Shown piece by piece: positions 27,531-36,473 of a stretch of DNA of 64,000 nucleotides. Position 1 is the first letter of the stretch. Each line of letters begins with the position of its first letter. Position numbers and translations under genes: made by a program. The notes beneath the pieces were generated by a model that was given only the letters and a program-made list of their open reading frames with translations, did not search any database and was not told the DNA's origin. The stretch comes from Pedobacter aquae (GTDB lineage Bacteria > Bacteroidota > Bacteroidia > Sphingobacteriales > Sphingobacteriaceae): assembly GCF_008195825.1 (NCBI RefSeq), contig NZ_CP043329.1, forward strand, positions 3,038,001-3,102,000, in the 5' to 3' direction.

Positions 27531-27902
27531 ATGGAGATAAAAGGAAAAGTTCATGAAGTATCTGAAGTCATGAACGTTACTGATACATTTAGAAAAAGAG
27601 AGCTTGTTGTTGAATTTGCCGAAAACCCTCAGTACCCGGAATACGTAAAATTTGAAGCAATACAAGACAGGGTTTCATTAATGGATAATCTTAAAGTTGG
27701 TGATGATGTTGAGGTTGCCTTCAATTTAAAAGGAAGACCCTGGACAGATAAATCAGGTAAGAAACAATATTTCAATACTTTACAAGTTTGGAAAGTAACC
27801 GTATTAGGTGCTGATGCAGGTGCTCCTGCTCAAACACCACAATTTGCAGCACCAGTTGATATTAGTGCGGCACCAGAGGCAGATGACGATTTGCCGTTTT
27901 AA
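27531..27902 (+). CDS. DUF3127 protein with SSB-like acidic tail
   Basis: A 123-residue cytosolic protein of the Bacteroidota DUF3127 family. Residues 1-98 look like a single beta-barrel domain (M-E-I-K-G-K-V-H-E-V, E-L-V-V-E-F-A-E-N-P, G-D-D-V-E-V-A-F-N-L-K-G-R-P-W), similar in layout to an OB fold. A flexible Ala/Pro-rich linker follows, ending in D-D-D-L-P-F at the very C-terminus. That tip closely matches the D-D-D-I-P-F tip that bacterial SSB uses to recruit repair proteins. A single-strand-binding or SSB-partner role is my inference. A terminator follows. Confidence 0.85.
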   Translation: MEIKGKVHEVSEVMNVTDTFRKRELVVEFAENPQYPEYVKFEAIQDRVSLMDNLKVGDDVEVAFNLKGRPWTDKSGKKQYFNTLQVWKVTVLGADAGAPAQTPQFAAPVDISAAPEADDDLPF

Positions 27903-27930
27903 AGAGCCTATTTTCTGATTACAATGCGAT

Positions 27931-27967
27931 AAAAAGCGGCACCGATCCCAAAGGTTGACCGCTTTTT
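27931..27967 (+). terminator. Rho-independent terminator after the DUF3127 gene
   Basis: AAAAAGCGG at 27931-27939 is complementary to CCGCTTTTT at 27959-27967, and further T residues follow on the forward strand. It lies 28 bases after the stop codon. The A run on the other side could let it work in reverse too, but no reverse gene ends here. Confidence 0.7.
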
Positions 27968-28037
27968 TTATGCCTTCATCCTAAACAGTGGCATAAACTT
28001 TGATTTTCTTTTTTATACACCTATAAAAACATTTGTT

Positions 28038-28142
28038 ATGATTATTCCCATCTTATTCGGTATTTTATTTCTCATTCTAATCATTGTATTTTTTGTAGTT
28101 AAGAAAAAAAGAAATAATAAAGACATACATCCAAATAGTTGA
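28038..28142 (+). CDS. Small single-pass membrane peptide
   Basis: A 34-codon frame from ATG at 28038 to TGA at 28142. It encodes one hydrophobic helix (I-I-P-I-L-F-G-I-L-F-L-I-L-I-I-V-F-F-V-V) followed by a basic tail (K-K-K-R-N-N-K), a positive-inside arrangement typical of small membrane peptides. It sits between a terminator and the histidine kinase gene. Chance cannot be excluded for a frame this short in AT-rich DNA. Confidence 0.4.
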   Translation: MIIPILFGILFLILIIVFFVVKKKRNNKDIHPNS

Positions 28143-28220
28143 ATTTTATCTGCTTTACGCTTGTTAAATAATGTTAAACTAGCTCTTTCTTAGAGATTTG
28201 CTATTTATATTTGATTTGAG

Positions 28221-30087
28221 ATGAGGCGTAAAAGTATATCGGTTATTATTGGTTTAATGAGTTTCGCATTGCTGGGCGTAATGGCCATGCAGTATTATTT
28301 CTTAAAGGAATCTTATCAACTAAAAACTCAGATTTTTGATAGTGCCGTAAACGATGCCTTAAAAAGTGTAGCTTATAAATTAGAAAAAAATGAGGCCGCT
28401 ACCTTTTTGGCTCAAAAAGCTGATAACGATAAAAAAATCAGAGCGCTTGATAAGCTTTCCCAAGACATGAGGCTTACGCAAAAAACCATAAAAACACTTC
28501 CTTCAGAAAAAACAAATCCCAAAGAAAATCCTTCTCTAGCCTTTATCAGACAGCTTAAAAAAATCAAGAAAAATCTGATAGTATTTTTAGGGTTAGAGAT
28601 AGTATTTTAAGAAATAAATACCCTAATATCTTAGTTTACAATGGCCCTGCGCAACAAGAAGCGCCAGATAATGTGATTGCGGGTGTAAGGTTTGATTTTG
28701 AAGAAGTTACTGATGAATTTGGCGTAAGACAAAACCTAGTTAAACAGGTATATACAGAACGAGGTCCTCAGAGAAAAAAACCAAGAAGAGGTAATGTTGT
28801 AGTAGACTCTATCAAACAATATGTTATTGTAGACCCTGTCTTAGGCCCTGTTGTGCGCACCATTGGCAAGCCAAATTACTTATCAGAAATAAGTGAAACA
28901 GAGCTTGCAGCAGCAGAAAAAACCATCAACAATAAAGAAAAAGTAAAAGATGTTAAGCTTTACCTAGACTCGGTACAAAAAATCAGTAATAAAAAGAGAT
29001 TTTAGACGACTTAGCTTCAGAATTTCAGCAGGCAAATGTGCCCCTACATAAACGTATTAAACCAGAACTTTTAGACTCTTTATTACTTATAGAACTGGCT
29101 AATAACGGCATCATGCTGAAATATAGCTACCAAATAAGCTCTAATAAAAACTCTAGAATTTTATTCAGAAATGCATCATATAATAACCTGGATTTTGAGC
29201 CAGAAAACACCTATAAAGCAGCCTTATTCCCTAAAGATATGGTGCGTGAGGGCGGTTATTTAATGGTAAGTTTTCCAGAGAAAAATAGTCTCATTCTCAA
29301 AAACATGAACTCTATTTTGGCTTCATCCATAGGTTTATTATTGATTTTAACCGGAAGCTTCGCTTATACCATTTTCTCTATTTTAAGGCAGAAAAAGATC
29401 TCAGAGATGAAAACAGATTTCATCAATAATATGACACACGAGTTTAAAACTCCGGTAGCCACCATCATGATAGCTAGCGAAGCTTTAAGAGACCCAGATG
29501 TTAATGAAGACCGTAAGCGGGTAAGTAAGTTAGCAGGTATCATTTACGATGAAAATATACGCCTAGGAGATCATATAGAAAGGGTTTTAAACATTGCCCG
29601 CATAGAAAAAGACGATTTAAAAATAGAACGTAAAGAAGTTAATATTCATGATTTAATTCATGCCGTTTCTGATAGCATGAGCTTACAGCTACAAAAGAAA
29701 AATGCTAAAATCAACATGAACCTTTTGGCTACAAAATCAACTATCTTAGGCGATGAGTTACACCTTTCTAATGTATTTTATAATCTTATTGATAATGCTA
29801 TAAAATACAGCAAAGAAGCGCCAGAAATTACCATTAACAGCAATAATACCCATGCTGATTTTGTGATTACTGTTACCGATAACGGTATAGGTATGGGAAG
29901 AGACCAACAAAAGAAAATTTTTGAGCAATTTTACCGCATACCAACAGGTAACTTGCATGATGTAAAAGGTTTTGGACTAGGCTTAAGCTATGTGAATAAT
30001 ATGGTGAAAAGAATGGGCGGAACTATAAAAGTGAAAAGCGAAAAAGATAAAGGCTCTGAATTTGAGCTTAGATTTCCATTAGCGTAA
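28221..30087 (+). pseudogene. Sensor histidine kinase, two one-base frameshifts
   Basis: Three frames join into one kinase of about 622 residues. The first part (28221-28610) has an N-terminal membrane helix; the middle (to 29005) is extracytoplasmic. The third has the second helix (S-I-G-L-L-L-I-L-T-G-S-F-A-Y), HisKA with the phospho-acceptor in N-M-T-H-E-F-K-T-P, the N box N-L-I-D-N-A-I-K-Y-S, and G boxes D-N-G-I-G-M-G and G-F-G-L-G-L-S. The breaks lie at A7 (28557-28563) and A5 (28991-28995); one A added at each gives N-Q-E-K-S-D-S-I and K-K-E-I-L-D-D-L-A without loss. It pairs with the OmpR-type regulator 11 bases downstream. Confidence 0.88.
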
Positions 30088-30098
30088 TATCAAGATAT

Positions 30099-30800
30099 AT
30101 GAGTGCGAAAAAGATTCTTTTAGTAGAAGACGACCCTAATTTGGGGATGATTTTAGAAGATTACCTTTCTTTAAAAGGAAAGTTTGATGTTACGCTTTGT
30201 GATGATGGAGAAGAAGGCTTAAAAGCATTTACATCTGCCGCTTATGATATTTGCATTTTAGATGTGATGATGCCTAAAAAGGATGGCTTTACATTGGCAA
30301 AAGACATCAGAAAGATAAACAAACACATACCTATTATTTTTGCTACTGCCAAAGGCATGATGGAAGATAAAACCGAAGCTTTTGGTTTAGGCGGCGATGA
30401 TTATATTACCAAACCTTTTAAAATTGAGGAGCTTTTATTACGCATTAACGCACTTTTAAAAAGAGCTGGCAACCAAGAAAAAGTTGAAGAAGAGAAGCCA
30501 AAGATTTTCACCATAGGGAAATATACTTTTGATTATCAGCATCAAACCATCATCAATGGCGAAGAGCAACAAAAGTTAAGCACTAAAGAGGCAGAATTAC
30601 TAAGATTATTATGTCTTAAAATGAATGATGTGTTAACCCGTGAAGAAGCCCTCTTACAAATTTGGCATGATGATAACTACTTTAACGGCCGTAGTATGGA
30701 TGTTTTCTTAAGTAAATTACGTAAATACCTTAAAGAAGATAGCCGAGTAGAAATCATCAACGTACACGGAAAAGGGTATAAACTCTTGGTAAATCAATAA
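30099..30800 (+). CDS. OmpR-family response regulator
   Basis: A 233-residue regulator. The receiver domain has E-D-D-P-N near the N-terminus, phospho-acceptor Asp in C-I-L-D-V-M-M-P, and Lys in I-T-K-P-F-K. A winged-helix DNA-binding domain fills about 135-230, with the usual L-S-T-K-E-A-E-L-L-R-L-L, R-S-M-D-V-F-L-S-K-L-R-K-Y-L and N-V-H-G-K-G-Y-K-L. It follows its kinase gene by 11 bases and precedes a DUF4153 gene by 34 bases, so all three may be co-transcribed. Targets are unknown; the membrane context suggests an envelope signal. Confidence 0.94.
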   Translation: MSAKKILLVEDDPNLGMILEDYLSLKGKFDVTLCDDGEEGLKAFTSAAYDICILDVMMPKKDGFTLAKDIRKINKHIPIIFATAKGMMEDKTEAFGLGGDDYITKPFKIEELLLRINALLKRAGNQEKVEEEKPKIFTIGKYTFDYQHQTIINGEEQQKLSTKEAELLRLLCLKMNDVLTREEALLQIWHDDNYFNGRSMDVFLSKLRKYLKEDSRVEIINVHGKGYKLLVNQ

Positions 30801-30834
30801 GTAAAAGCTAATTTCATAAGAAATAAAGTTTCCT

Positions 30835-32645
30835 ATGAAGTTTCCTTCGCTTAAACAAATTGTTTATACGGCACTAGCAGTATTTCAAAGGTTCCCCATC
30901 CCGCTATTGTTTGCGGTTTTAGCAACCAGCTCTTTAATTGCGCTTACCGTAAAAGATCTTAACAATATTTATAACGAAGATCTCGTAAAGGGCGCTTATA
31001 TAGGCAATTTAGGTCTCGCACTTACCTTAGCTTTTGCATTATTTGCAGAAAGGCGTAAACTTAAAAATTCCATTAAAATAGGCGTTAATACAGCGCTTAT
31101 AGCTTTCCTGTTTTCTTTAAGTTTTATCTTAAATCCTTTTGAAAAAGCAGCACATATTTTAATTCTCCTCATTCTTGCCTTTGCTTTTCATTTATTAGTT
31201 TCTGTTGCTGCTTTTCATAAAACAGAAGATAATCAAGCTTTTTGGCAACTTAACAAGAGCTTATTTTTACGCTTCTTAACTTCTGCATTGTACAGCGCTG
31301 TATTATTTATAGGTCTTAGTATAGCTATTCTAAGCATTCAAGTTTTGTTTGATACTAAATGGAGCGAATCTATCTACCTACGCTTATGGCTTTTTATTGT
31401 GGGTATATTTAATACACTATTTTTCTTATCAGGAGTTCCTAAACCCTTAGAAACACTAGAAGAAGAACAGTCTTACCCAAAAGGACTTAAAATTTTCACG
31501 CAATATGTATTAATCCTTTAGCTAGTATTTATTTGCTTATCCTTTTAGCTTATGAAGGGAAAATCTTAGTTGAGTGGCATTTACCAAACGGCTTTGTATC
31601 TATACTGATATTAGGCTATGCTGTTTTTGGGATGCTTTCTCTATTGTTGGTTCATCCGCTTAGAAATTTAGAAGAAAACAAATGGATAAAGCTCTTTAGT
31701 AAAAGCTTCTACCTGTTTTTAATTCCTCTTATTGTTCTTTTGGTTCTTGCGGTTTATACCCGTGTCTCTGATTATGGCATAACAGAAAGTAGATATGTTT
31801 TAATCGTTCTTACCCTTTGGCTGGGCTTTATAACGCTTTATTTTCTAATTAAAGGGCAAGAACAAATCCGGATGATTCCCATCAGCCTTTGTGTAATAGC
31901 AATAATCATTTCTTTTGGACCATGGGGTTTACAAAGCATTTCAAGAAACTCGCAACAAAAAAGATTAAGCACTCTTTTAACAGCCAAGGCCGATAAAGAA
32001 AGAGACCAAGAAATTAGAAATATTGTTGATTATTTACATGATTATCATGGTATAATGGCTCTACAGCCCTTTACTAAAGCATCGCTTAGCGATATTAAAA
32101 CCTTTTTTAAGAATAAGAATAAAAAGGATTCTTTAAACCAGTATCAAAGTTATCAAACAAAAGAAAACACCAAAGATTCTGTATTAAAGCTTTTAGGACT
32201 TAACCCTATGTACAACCCAAGTATGCAAGGGAATTTTCACAACTTTAGTAATATAGAAAAAGAAGTCTTAAATATAGAACAGGCCAGCGTTTTGGTCACC
32301 ATAGAAAATCAATCTTCTTTTAGAGACGATGAATGCAAAGAAATAACCGCATTTGGAAAAGCTTTTAAAATTTGTAAAGAGAAAGAACAAGAGTTATACT
32401 TGGTTTCGGGTAAAGAAAAGCTTTCTTTACAGCTTTACAAACTAGGGAAGCAACTATTAAAACGAAGCTATCCTATTGCTGATAAGCAGAACAACTATTT
32501 TGAAGTTCCCAATAAAGATTTAACGCTTACCCAGCAATGGAAGGGTTTAAACATCACCACCAGAGTAGAAGAAATGGGTATAGAAGAAGAAAATCAAAAA
32601 ACCACTATTACCCATTATAAAGTTTATGTACTGATAACGCCATGA
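30835..32645 (+). pseudogene. DUF4153 membrane protein, one frameshift
   Basis: Two frames form one protein of about 603 residues. The first (30835-31521) has about seven hydrophobic helices and stops at Y-V-L-I-L. Adding one base at the C pair 31515-31516, or in the adjacent T run, gives Q-Y-V-L-I-P-L-A-S-I-Y-L-L-I-L-L-A-Y, which reads straight into the second frame (to 32645). That frame adds more helices and a soluble C-terminal domain. The family is a multi-helix inner-membrane protein of unknown function. It follows the kinase-regulator pair and may be their target or sensor partner. Confidence 0.83.
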
Positions 32646-32670
32646 ACTCTATAAAAAAGAACGCATAAAA

Positions 32671-32701
32671 AAAGCCTTTCAGAAAATTACTGAAAGGCTT
32701 T
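32671..32701. terminator. Bidirectional rho-independent terminator
   Basis: AAAGCCTTTCAG at 32671-32682 is the exact complement of CTGAAAGGCTTT at 32690-32701, with a 7-base loop and flanking A and T runs. It separates the forward DUF4153 gene and the reverse rplS gene and can serve both. Confidence 0.88.
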
Positions 32702-32718
32702 TTTTTATTTTGAGATAA

Positions 32719-33066
32719 TTAAACTCTTTTAGATTTGATACGAGCTGCTTTACCAGTAAGCTCACGTAAGTAGAATAATTTTGCTCTACGAACTTTACCA
32801 ACATTATTAACTTCGATTTTATCGATGTTTGGAGAATTCACAGGAAATATACGCTCTACACCAACACCATTAGACATTTTTCTTACGGTAAAGGTTTCTG
32901 TAGAACCAGCACTATTTCTCTGGATAACTACACCTTGATAAACCTGAATACGCTCTTTATTTCCTTCACGAATTTTATAGTGAACGCTTATGGTATCTCC
33001 AGATTTAAATGCAGGTAACTGTTTTTTCTCTACAACCTGCTCTTCTACAAATTTTACTAAATCCAT
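32719..33066 (-). CDS. rplS: 50S ribosomal protein L19
   Basis: L19 sits at the interface of the ribosomal subunits. The 115-residue basic protein shows the family pattern [42 protein letters not shown] and R-R-A-K-L-F-Y-L-R. It lies downstream of rimM and trmD on the same strand but is separated by 285 bases that include a leader hairpin, so it probably has its own promoter. The usual rpsP partner is not in this cluster. Confidence 0.97.
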   Translation of the reverse strand: MDLVKFVEEQVVEKKQLPAFKSGDTISVHYKIREGNKERIQVYQGVVIQRNSAGSTETFTVRKMSNGVGVERIFPVNSPNIDKIEVNNVGKVRRAKLFYLRELTGKAARIKSKRV

Positions 33067-33107
33067 GATTTTATGCTGTTAAATTACGATTGAGATAAAT
33101 ACCAACC

Positions 33108-33127
33108 GCACCGAAATTTCGGAGTGC
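33108..33127 (-). promoter_or_regulatory. Leader hairpin upstream of rplS
   Basis: GCACCGAAATTTCGGAGTGC contains a perfect 12-base palindrome (CCGAAATTTCGG at 33111-33122) with partly pairing flanks. It lies about 42 bases before the rplS start codon on the reverse strand, in the expected 5' leader. Ribosomal protein leaders often fold to bind the protein itself; that role here is a guess. The wider gap 33067-33351 shows no gene. Confidence 0.35.
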
Positions 33128-33351
33128 AATATTAGGGATAATTTTTGATAATAAAAAACATAATTAAAATTTTCCACAATTGACAGCTTATCTACATCTG
33201 AAGCCCATACTAGCTGTGGATGAACAGTTTAGCTGTTTTTTCCTTTAAAAGATGTCTTATTTATTTGAAGAATTGTGCTTTATTTCGTCTTAAAAAAAGA
33301 AAAATAATTGCTTTTTGTAGTTCATCAATTAAAAAAACTTCCATTATAGGC

Positions 33352-34026
33352 TTATTCTAGCAAATCTGGTCGGCGTTTTTTGGTACGTTCTAAAGCTTGT
33401 TCATAACGCCATTGTTCTATTTTAGCTTGGTCTCCACTCAATAAAATATTGGGAACTTGGTGGCCTCGCCAATCAGCCGGTCTTGAGTAAACTGGTGCGT
33501 CTAACAAGTCGCCCTGAAAAGAATCAGACAAAGCCGATGTTTCGTCTGATAAAACACCAGGTATTAATCTTACCACAGCATCAACAATTAAAGCAGCGGG
33601 TAACTCGCCACCAGAAAGCACAAAATCTCCAACAGAAATCTCTCTTGTTACAAATACATCTCTAATTCTTTGGTCTATACCTTTATAATGCCCACAAAGA
33701 ATCATGATATTACCTTTAATAGAAAGCTCGTTAGCCACTTCTTGTTTAAAAGTAACGCCATCTGGTGTCATAAAGATAATCTCATCATAAACCCTGTCGG
33801 CCTGTAATTTTTCTATGCAAGCGGCAAAAGGTTCTATCTGCATAACCATACCGCTACCGCCACCGTATGGATAATCATCAATACTTTTGTGTTTATTGCT
33901 TGCGTAGTCTCTTAAATTATGAATATGAATTTCTGCCAGACCTTTTTTTTGCGCTCTTTGCATAATAGAATGCGCAAAAGGACTTTCTAGTAAAGCTGGT
34001 AAAACGGTTATGATATCAAATCTCAT
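33352..34026 (-). CDS. trmD: tRNA (guanine37-N1)-methyltransferase
   Basis: TrmD methylates G37 next to the anticodon, which prevents +1 frameshifts. The 224-residue SPOUT protein has the knotted SAM site ([21 protein letters not shown] and [15 protein letters not shown]) and the early [12 protein letters not shown]. Its length is near the family norm of about 225-250. It lies 6 bases after rimM, and the pair forms a conserved translation operon. Confidence 0.97.
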   Translation of the reverse strand: MRFDIITVLPALLESPFAHSIMQRAQKKGLAEIHIHNLRDYASNKHKSIDDYPYGGGSGMVMQIEPFAACIEKLQADRVYDEIIFMTPDGVTFKQEVANELSIKGNIMILCGHYKGIDQRIRDVFVTREISVGDFVLSGGELPAALIVDAVVRLIPGVLSDETSALSDSFQGDLLDAPVYSRPADWRGHQVPNILLSGDQAKIEQWRYEQALERTKKRRPDLLE

Positions 34027-34032
34027 AGCTCA

Positions 34033-34560
34033 TTAATCTTGAAGATAAACATCCAGCAAACCATCCGGAAGGTTAATATTTAAAACTTGCTTATCTATAT
34101 CAATACCTAATATTAAATCCTCTGATAAGGGAAATAACACTTCTTTTTCTTGATACATAACCGTGGCTAGAAATTGCTGTGGGTATTCTCTTACTTCTAT
34201 AATTTCTCCCAGTTCGCCATGTTGTTCATCAATAGCGGTAAAACCTTTTAAATCTTTATAAGTGAACTCTTCTTTACTTCTTTTAGGCATCAGCCTTTTA
34301 GCTAGAAAAATTTTCTTTTTTGCCAAGGGCTGTGCCTTGTCTATATGATTAATATCTTCAAATAAAAAGTAGCCCAATTGCTTTTGTGATAGTTTAAACT
34401 GCGAAACAAAATAAGGCACCATTTTACCACCAATTTCTATATAAACAGATTTAAGCTTTAATTTCTCGGGTTCATCATAACTAAATGCTACCTGAAGCTC
34501 GCCTTTTAAACCGTGGGTTTTGGTAATAAAACCTATTTCTACATAATCGCCCGTACTCAT
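34033..34560 (-). CDS. rimM: 16S rRNA processing protein RimM
   Basis: RimM assists late maturation of the 30S subunit head. The 175-residue protein starts with the family motif I-G-F-I-T-K-T-H-G-L-K-G-E-L and has an N-terminal beta-barrel (about 1-90) and a C-terminal PRC-barrel (about 95-170) with L-F-P-L-S-E-D-L-I-L-G-I-D. It heads the rimM-trmD operon. Divergent from it, 97 bases away, is the phosphodiesterase-like gene. Confidence 0.95.
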   Translation of the reverse strand: MSTGDYVEIGFITKTHGLKGELQVAFSYDEPEKLKLKSVYIEIGGKMVPYFVSQFKLSQKQLGYFLFEDINHIDKAQPLAKKKIFLAKRLMPKRSKEEFTYKDLKGFTAIDEQHGELGEIIEVREYPQQFLATVMYQEKEVLFPLSEDLILGIDIDKQVLNINLPDGLLDVYLQD

Positions 34561-34657
34561 GCTTTTTATTTTATAAACTCTTGCAAAAGTAAAGTTTTTA
34601 TGATGAGTTGATTTATAATCGTTTGATTAATTCAACTCTTCTGTTTTTTGATTATTA

Positions 34658-35719
34658 TTGATGATGCCTAAAAAGATTTTATTATCCTTTTTGATGTTTC
34701 TACAATTTGCTGCTGTTGCGCAAACAGAAAGCAAAGTGGTTTTGGTTACCATAGATGGTTTACGCTGGCAAGAATTATTTAGAGGAGCAGATTCTTCGCT
34801 CATTTACAGCCGTTACAACAACCAAAAAGATTATCTATTTAAAAAATTCTGGCATAAAGATGTACATAAAAGAAGGGCGCTATTGATGCCTTTTGTATGG
34901 AGCCAGATTGTTAAAAACGGTCAAATTATAGGCAATAGAGATTTAAAAAGTTATGCGGCAGTAAGTAATCTAGCCAAGTTTTCTTACCCTGGGTATGCCG
35001 AGCTTTTTTCTGGTTTTGTGGATAGCAGTATCGTAAATAACAATAGAGTTTACAACAAAAACCAAAATGTATTAAGATGGCTAAACCAGCAAGAAGGATT
35101 TAAAAATAAAGTAGCTTCTTTTTCTTCTTGGGACGTCTTTAACTATATTCTAGATGATTCTGTTGGAGATTTTGTGATAAATGCAGGCATAGAAGATTTA
35201 GAAATTCCAGAAATGGATGAAAGCTTTAATGCATTAAATGAGATGCAGCGCTTAGCTCCTCCTTTTATATCTGATAAAGTGAGGTTGGATGTGATTACCT
35301 ATCAGTTAGCTAAACAATATTTAAAGTTTTATAAGCCTAAATTCTTACATATAGGTTTTGATGAAACAGATGATATGGCACACGCTGCTGATTATAAATT
35401 TTACATAGAGCAAGCCCGTAAAAGCGATGATATGATTGCTGATTTATGGAATTATCTACAAAACGATGATTTTTATAAGAACCAAACCACTTTAGTGATT
35501 ACCACAGACCATGGCCGTGGCGAGGTTCCTTTTGGAAATTGGACCAGTCATGGTAAAAGCATACCCGGCTCAGAACAGGTTTGGATAGCAGCTATAGGGC
35601 CAACTATAACCGCAAAAGGCGAAGTAAAAAATTCTGATGAAATATTTACCAAGCAAATAGCAGGTACACTGGCTAAACTATTAGGCTTAAATTTCAATAA
35701 AGACAATGTGTTTAAATAA
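34658..35719 (+). CDS. Alkaline phosphatase superfamily protein (phosphodiesterase-like)
   Basis: A 353-residue exported protein with a signal peptide (1-22, ending V-A-Q). Early V-V-L-V-T-I-D-G-L-R-W carries the first metal Asp, and later H-I-G-F-D-E-T-D-D-M-A-H and I-T-T-D-H-G-R-G-E supply the Asp/His ligands of the alkaline phosphatase superfamily. The nucleophile is likely a Ser or Thr near F-S-Y-P-G-Y-A-E-L-F-S-G, where the family has T/S-x-P-x-H-x-x-x-x-T-G; the usual His is Tyr here. Substrate and activity are uncertain. It may be a periplasmic phosphodiesterase or phosphatase. A hairpin follows. Confidence 0.78.
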   Translation: MMMPKKILLSFLMFLQFAAVAQTESKVVLVTIDGLRWQELFRGADSSLIYSRYNNQKDYLFKKFWHKDVHKRRALLMPFVWSQIVKNGQIIGNRDLKSYAAVSNLAKFSYPGYAELFSGFVDSSIVNNNRVYNKNQNVLRWLNQQEGFKNKVASFSSWDVFNYILDDSVGDFVINAGIEDLEIPEMDESFNALNEMQRLAPPFISDKVRLDVITYQLAKQYLKFYKPKFLHIGFDETDDMAHAADYKFYIEQARKSDDMIADLWNYLQNDDFYKNQTTLVITTDHGRGEVPFGNWTSHGKSIPGSEQVWIAAIGPTITAKGEVKNSDEIFTKQIAGTLAKLLGLNFNKDNVFK

Positions 35720-35750
35720 ACGAGGCGAGAAAAATCCCGCCTTGTTTTCC
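35717..35750. terminator. Terminator between convergent genes
   Basis: AAACGAGGCG...CGCCTTGTTT forms an imperfect stem around a short A-rich loop (about 35718-35749), followed by T residues. It separates the phosphodiesterase-like gene and msrA, which converge. Confidence 0.5.
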
Positions 35751-35757
35751 GCCCTCA

Positions 35758-36411
35758 TCAATACCCCTTCTTCAATTTTCCTTTGTATGTTTTCTTAAAC
35801 TTCTCGAACCTTGGAATAGAAACCGCCCTTACATAAGATTGGTTTGGGTTATGTTCTATAAAATCTTGATGGTATTCTTCTGCCCTGTAAAAGGCTTTTA
35901 AAGCCGCAAGCTCTGTAACTATTGGCTTACTAAACCTGTTGCTGCTGCTTATTTTCTTAATAGCATTCATAGCGATGGTTTTCTCCGCATCGGTTTGATA
36001 GAATAAAACCGAACGGTATGAAGAACCTCTATCTGGACCTTGCTGGTTTGGCGTTGTAGGGTCATGCGAAGAGAAAAACACTTCAACCAATTCATCGTAA
36101 CTTACTACAGTAGGGTTGTAATAAACCAAAACGGTTTCTGCATGACCAGTGGTTTCTGTATTTACCAATTCATAAGTTGGGTTAACAGCGGTACCTCCGG
36201 CATAACCAGAAACGGCAGAATCTACACCAACAACAGCTTCAAAAATATGTTCTGAACACCAAAAACAGCCCGATGCAAAAGCAGCAATAGCCTTACCTTT
36301 TGGCGCCGCTAGCTTTACTGCATTATTTTTACGTACTTGTCCGTTGGTATTGCAGGCTATTATAAATAAAGCAAAAATGCTAGTGCTTAATATTTTTACA
36401 AACTTCATCAT
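35758..36411 (-). CDS. msrA: Peptide methionine-S-sulfoxide reductase, lipoprotein form
   Basis: MsrA repairs S-methionine sulfoxide in proteins. The 217-residue protein has a signal peptide and lipobox (I-I-A-C, Cys20), so it acts in the periplasm or on an outer membrane. The catalytic motif G-C-F-W-C is at 48-52, followed by the family's G-Y-A-G-G and G-H-A-E-T-V-L-V-Y-Y. Later S-Y-R-S-V-L-F-Y and E-Y-H-Q-D-F are typical too. No MsrB domain is fused. It is monocistronic, and the tandem Met start is at 36411. Confidence 0.95.
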   Translation of the reverse strand: MMKFVKILSTSIFALFIIACNTNGQVRKNNAVKLAAPKGKAIAAFASGCFWCSEHIFEAVVGVDSAVSGYAGGTAVNPTYELVNTETTGHAETVLVYYNPTVVSYDELVEVFFSSHDPTTPNQQGPDRGSSYRSVLFYQTDAEKTIAMNAIKKISSSNRFSKPIVTELAALKAFYRAEEYHQDFIEHNPNQSYVRAVSIPRFEKFKKTYKGKLKKGY

Positions 36412-36473
36412 CTTACAATTTTAATCATTAACGAAATTTATGATAAAATGATTGTAAGTTTTAAGTCATGCTT

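Noticed and set aside
28221-30087. Programmed frameshifting in the kinase gene
   Set aside because: There are no slippery heptamers with downstream pseudoknots, and four other genes show the same kind of missing base, so a general error source explains it better.
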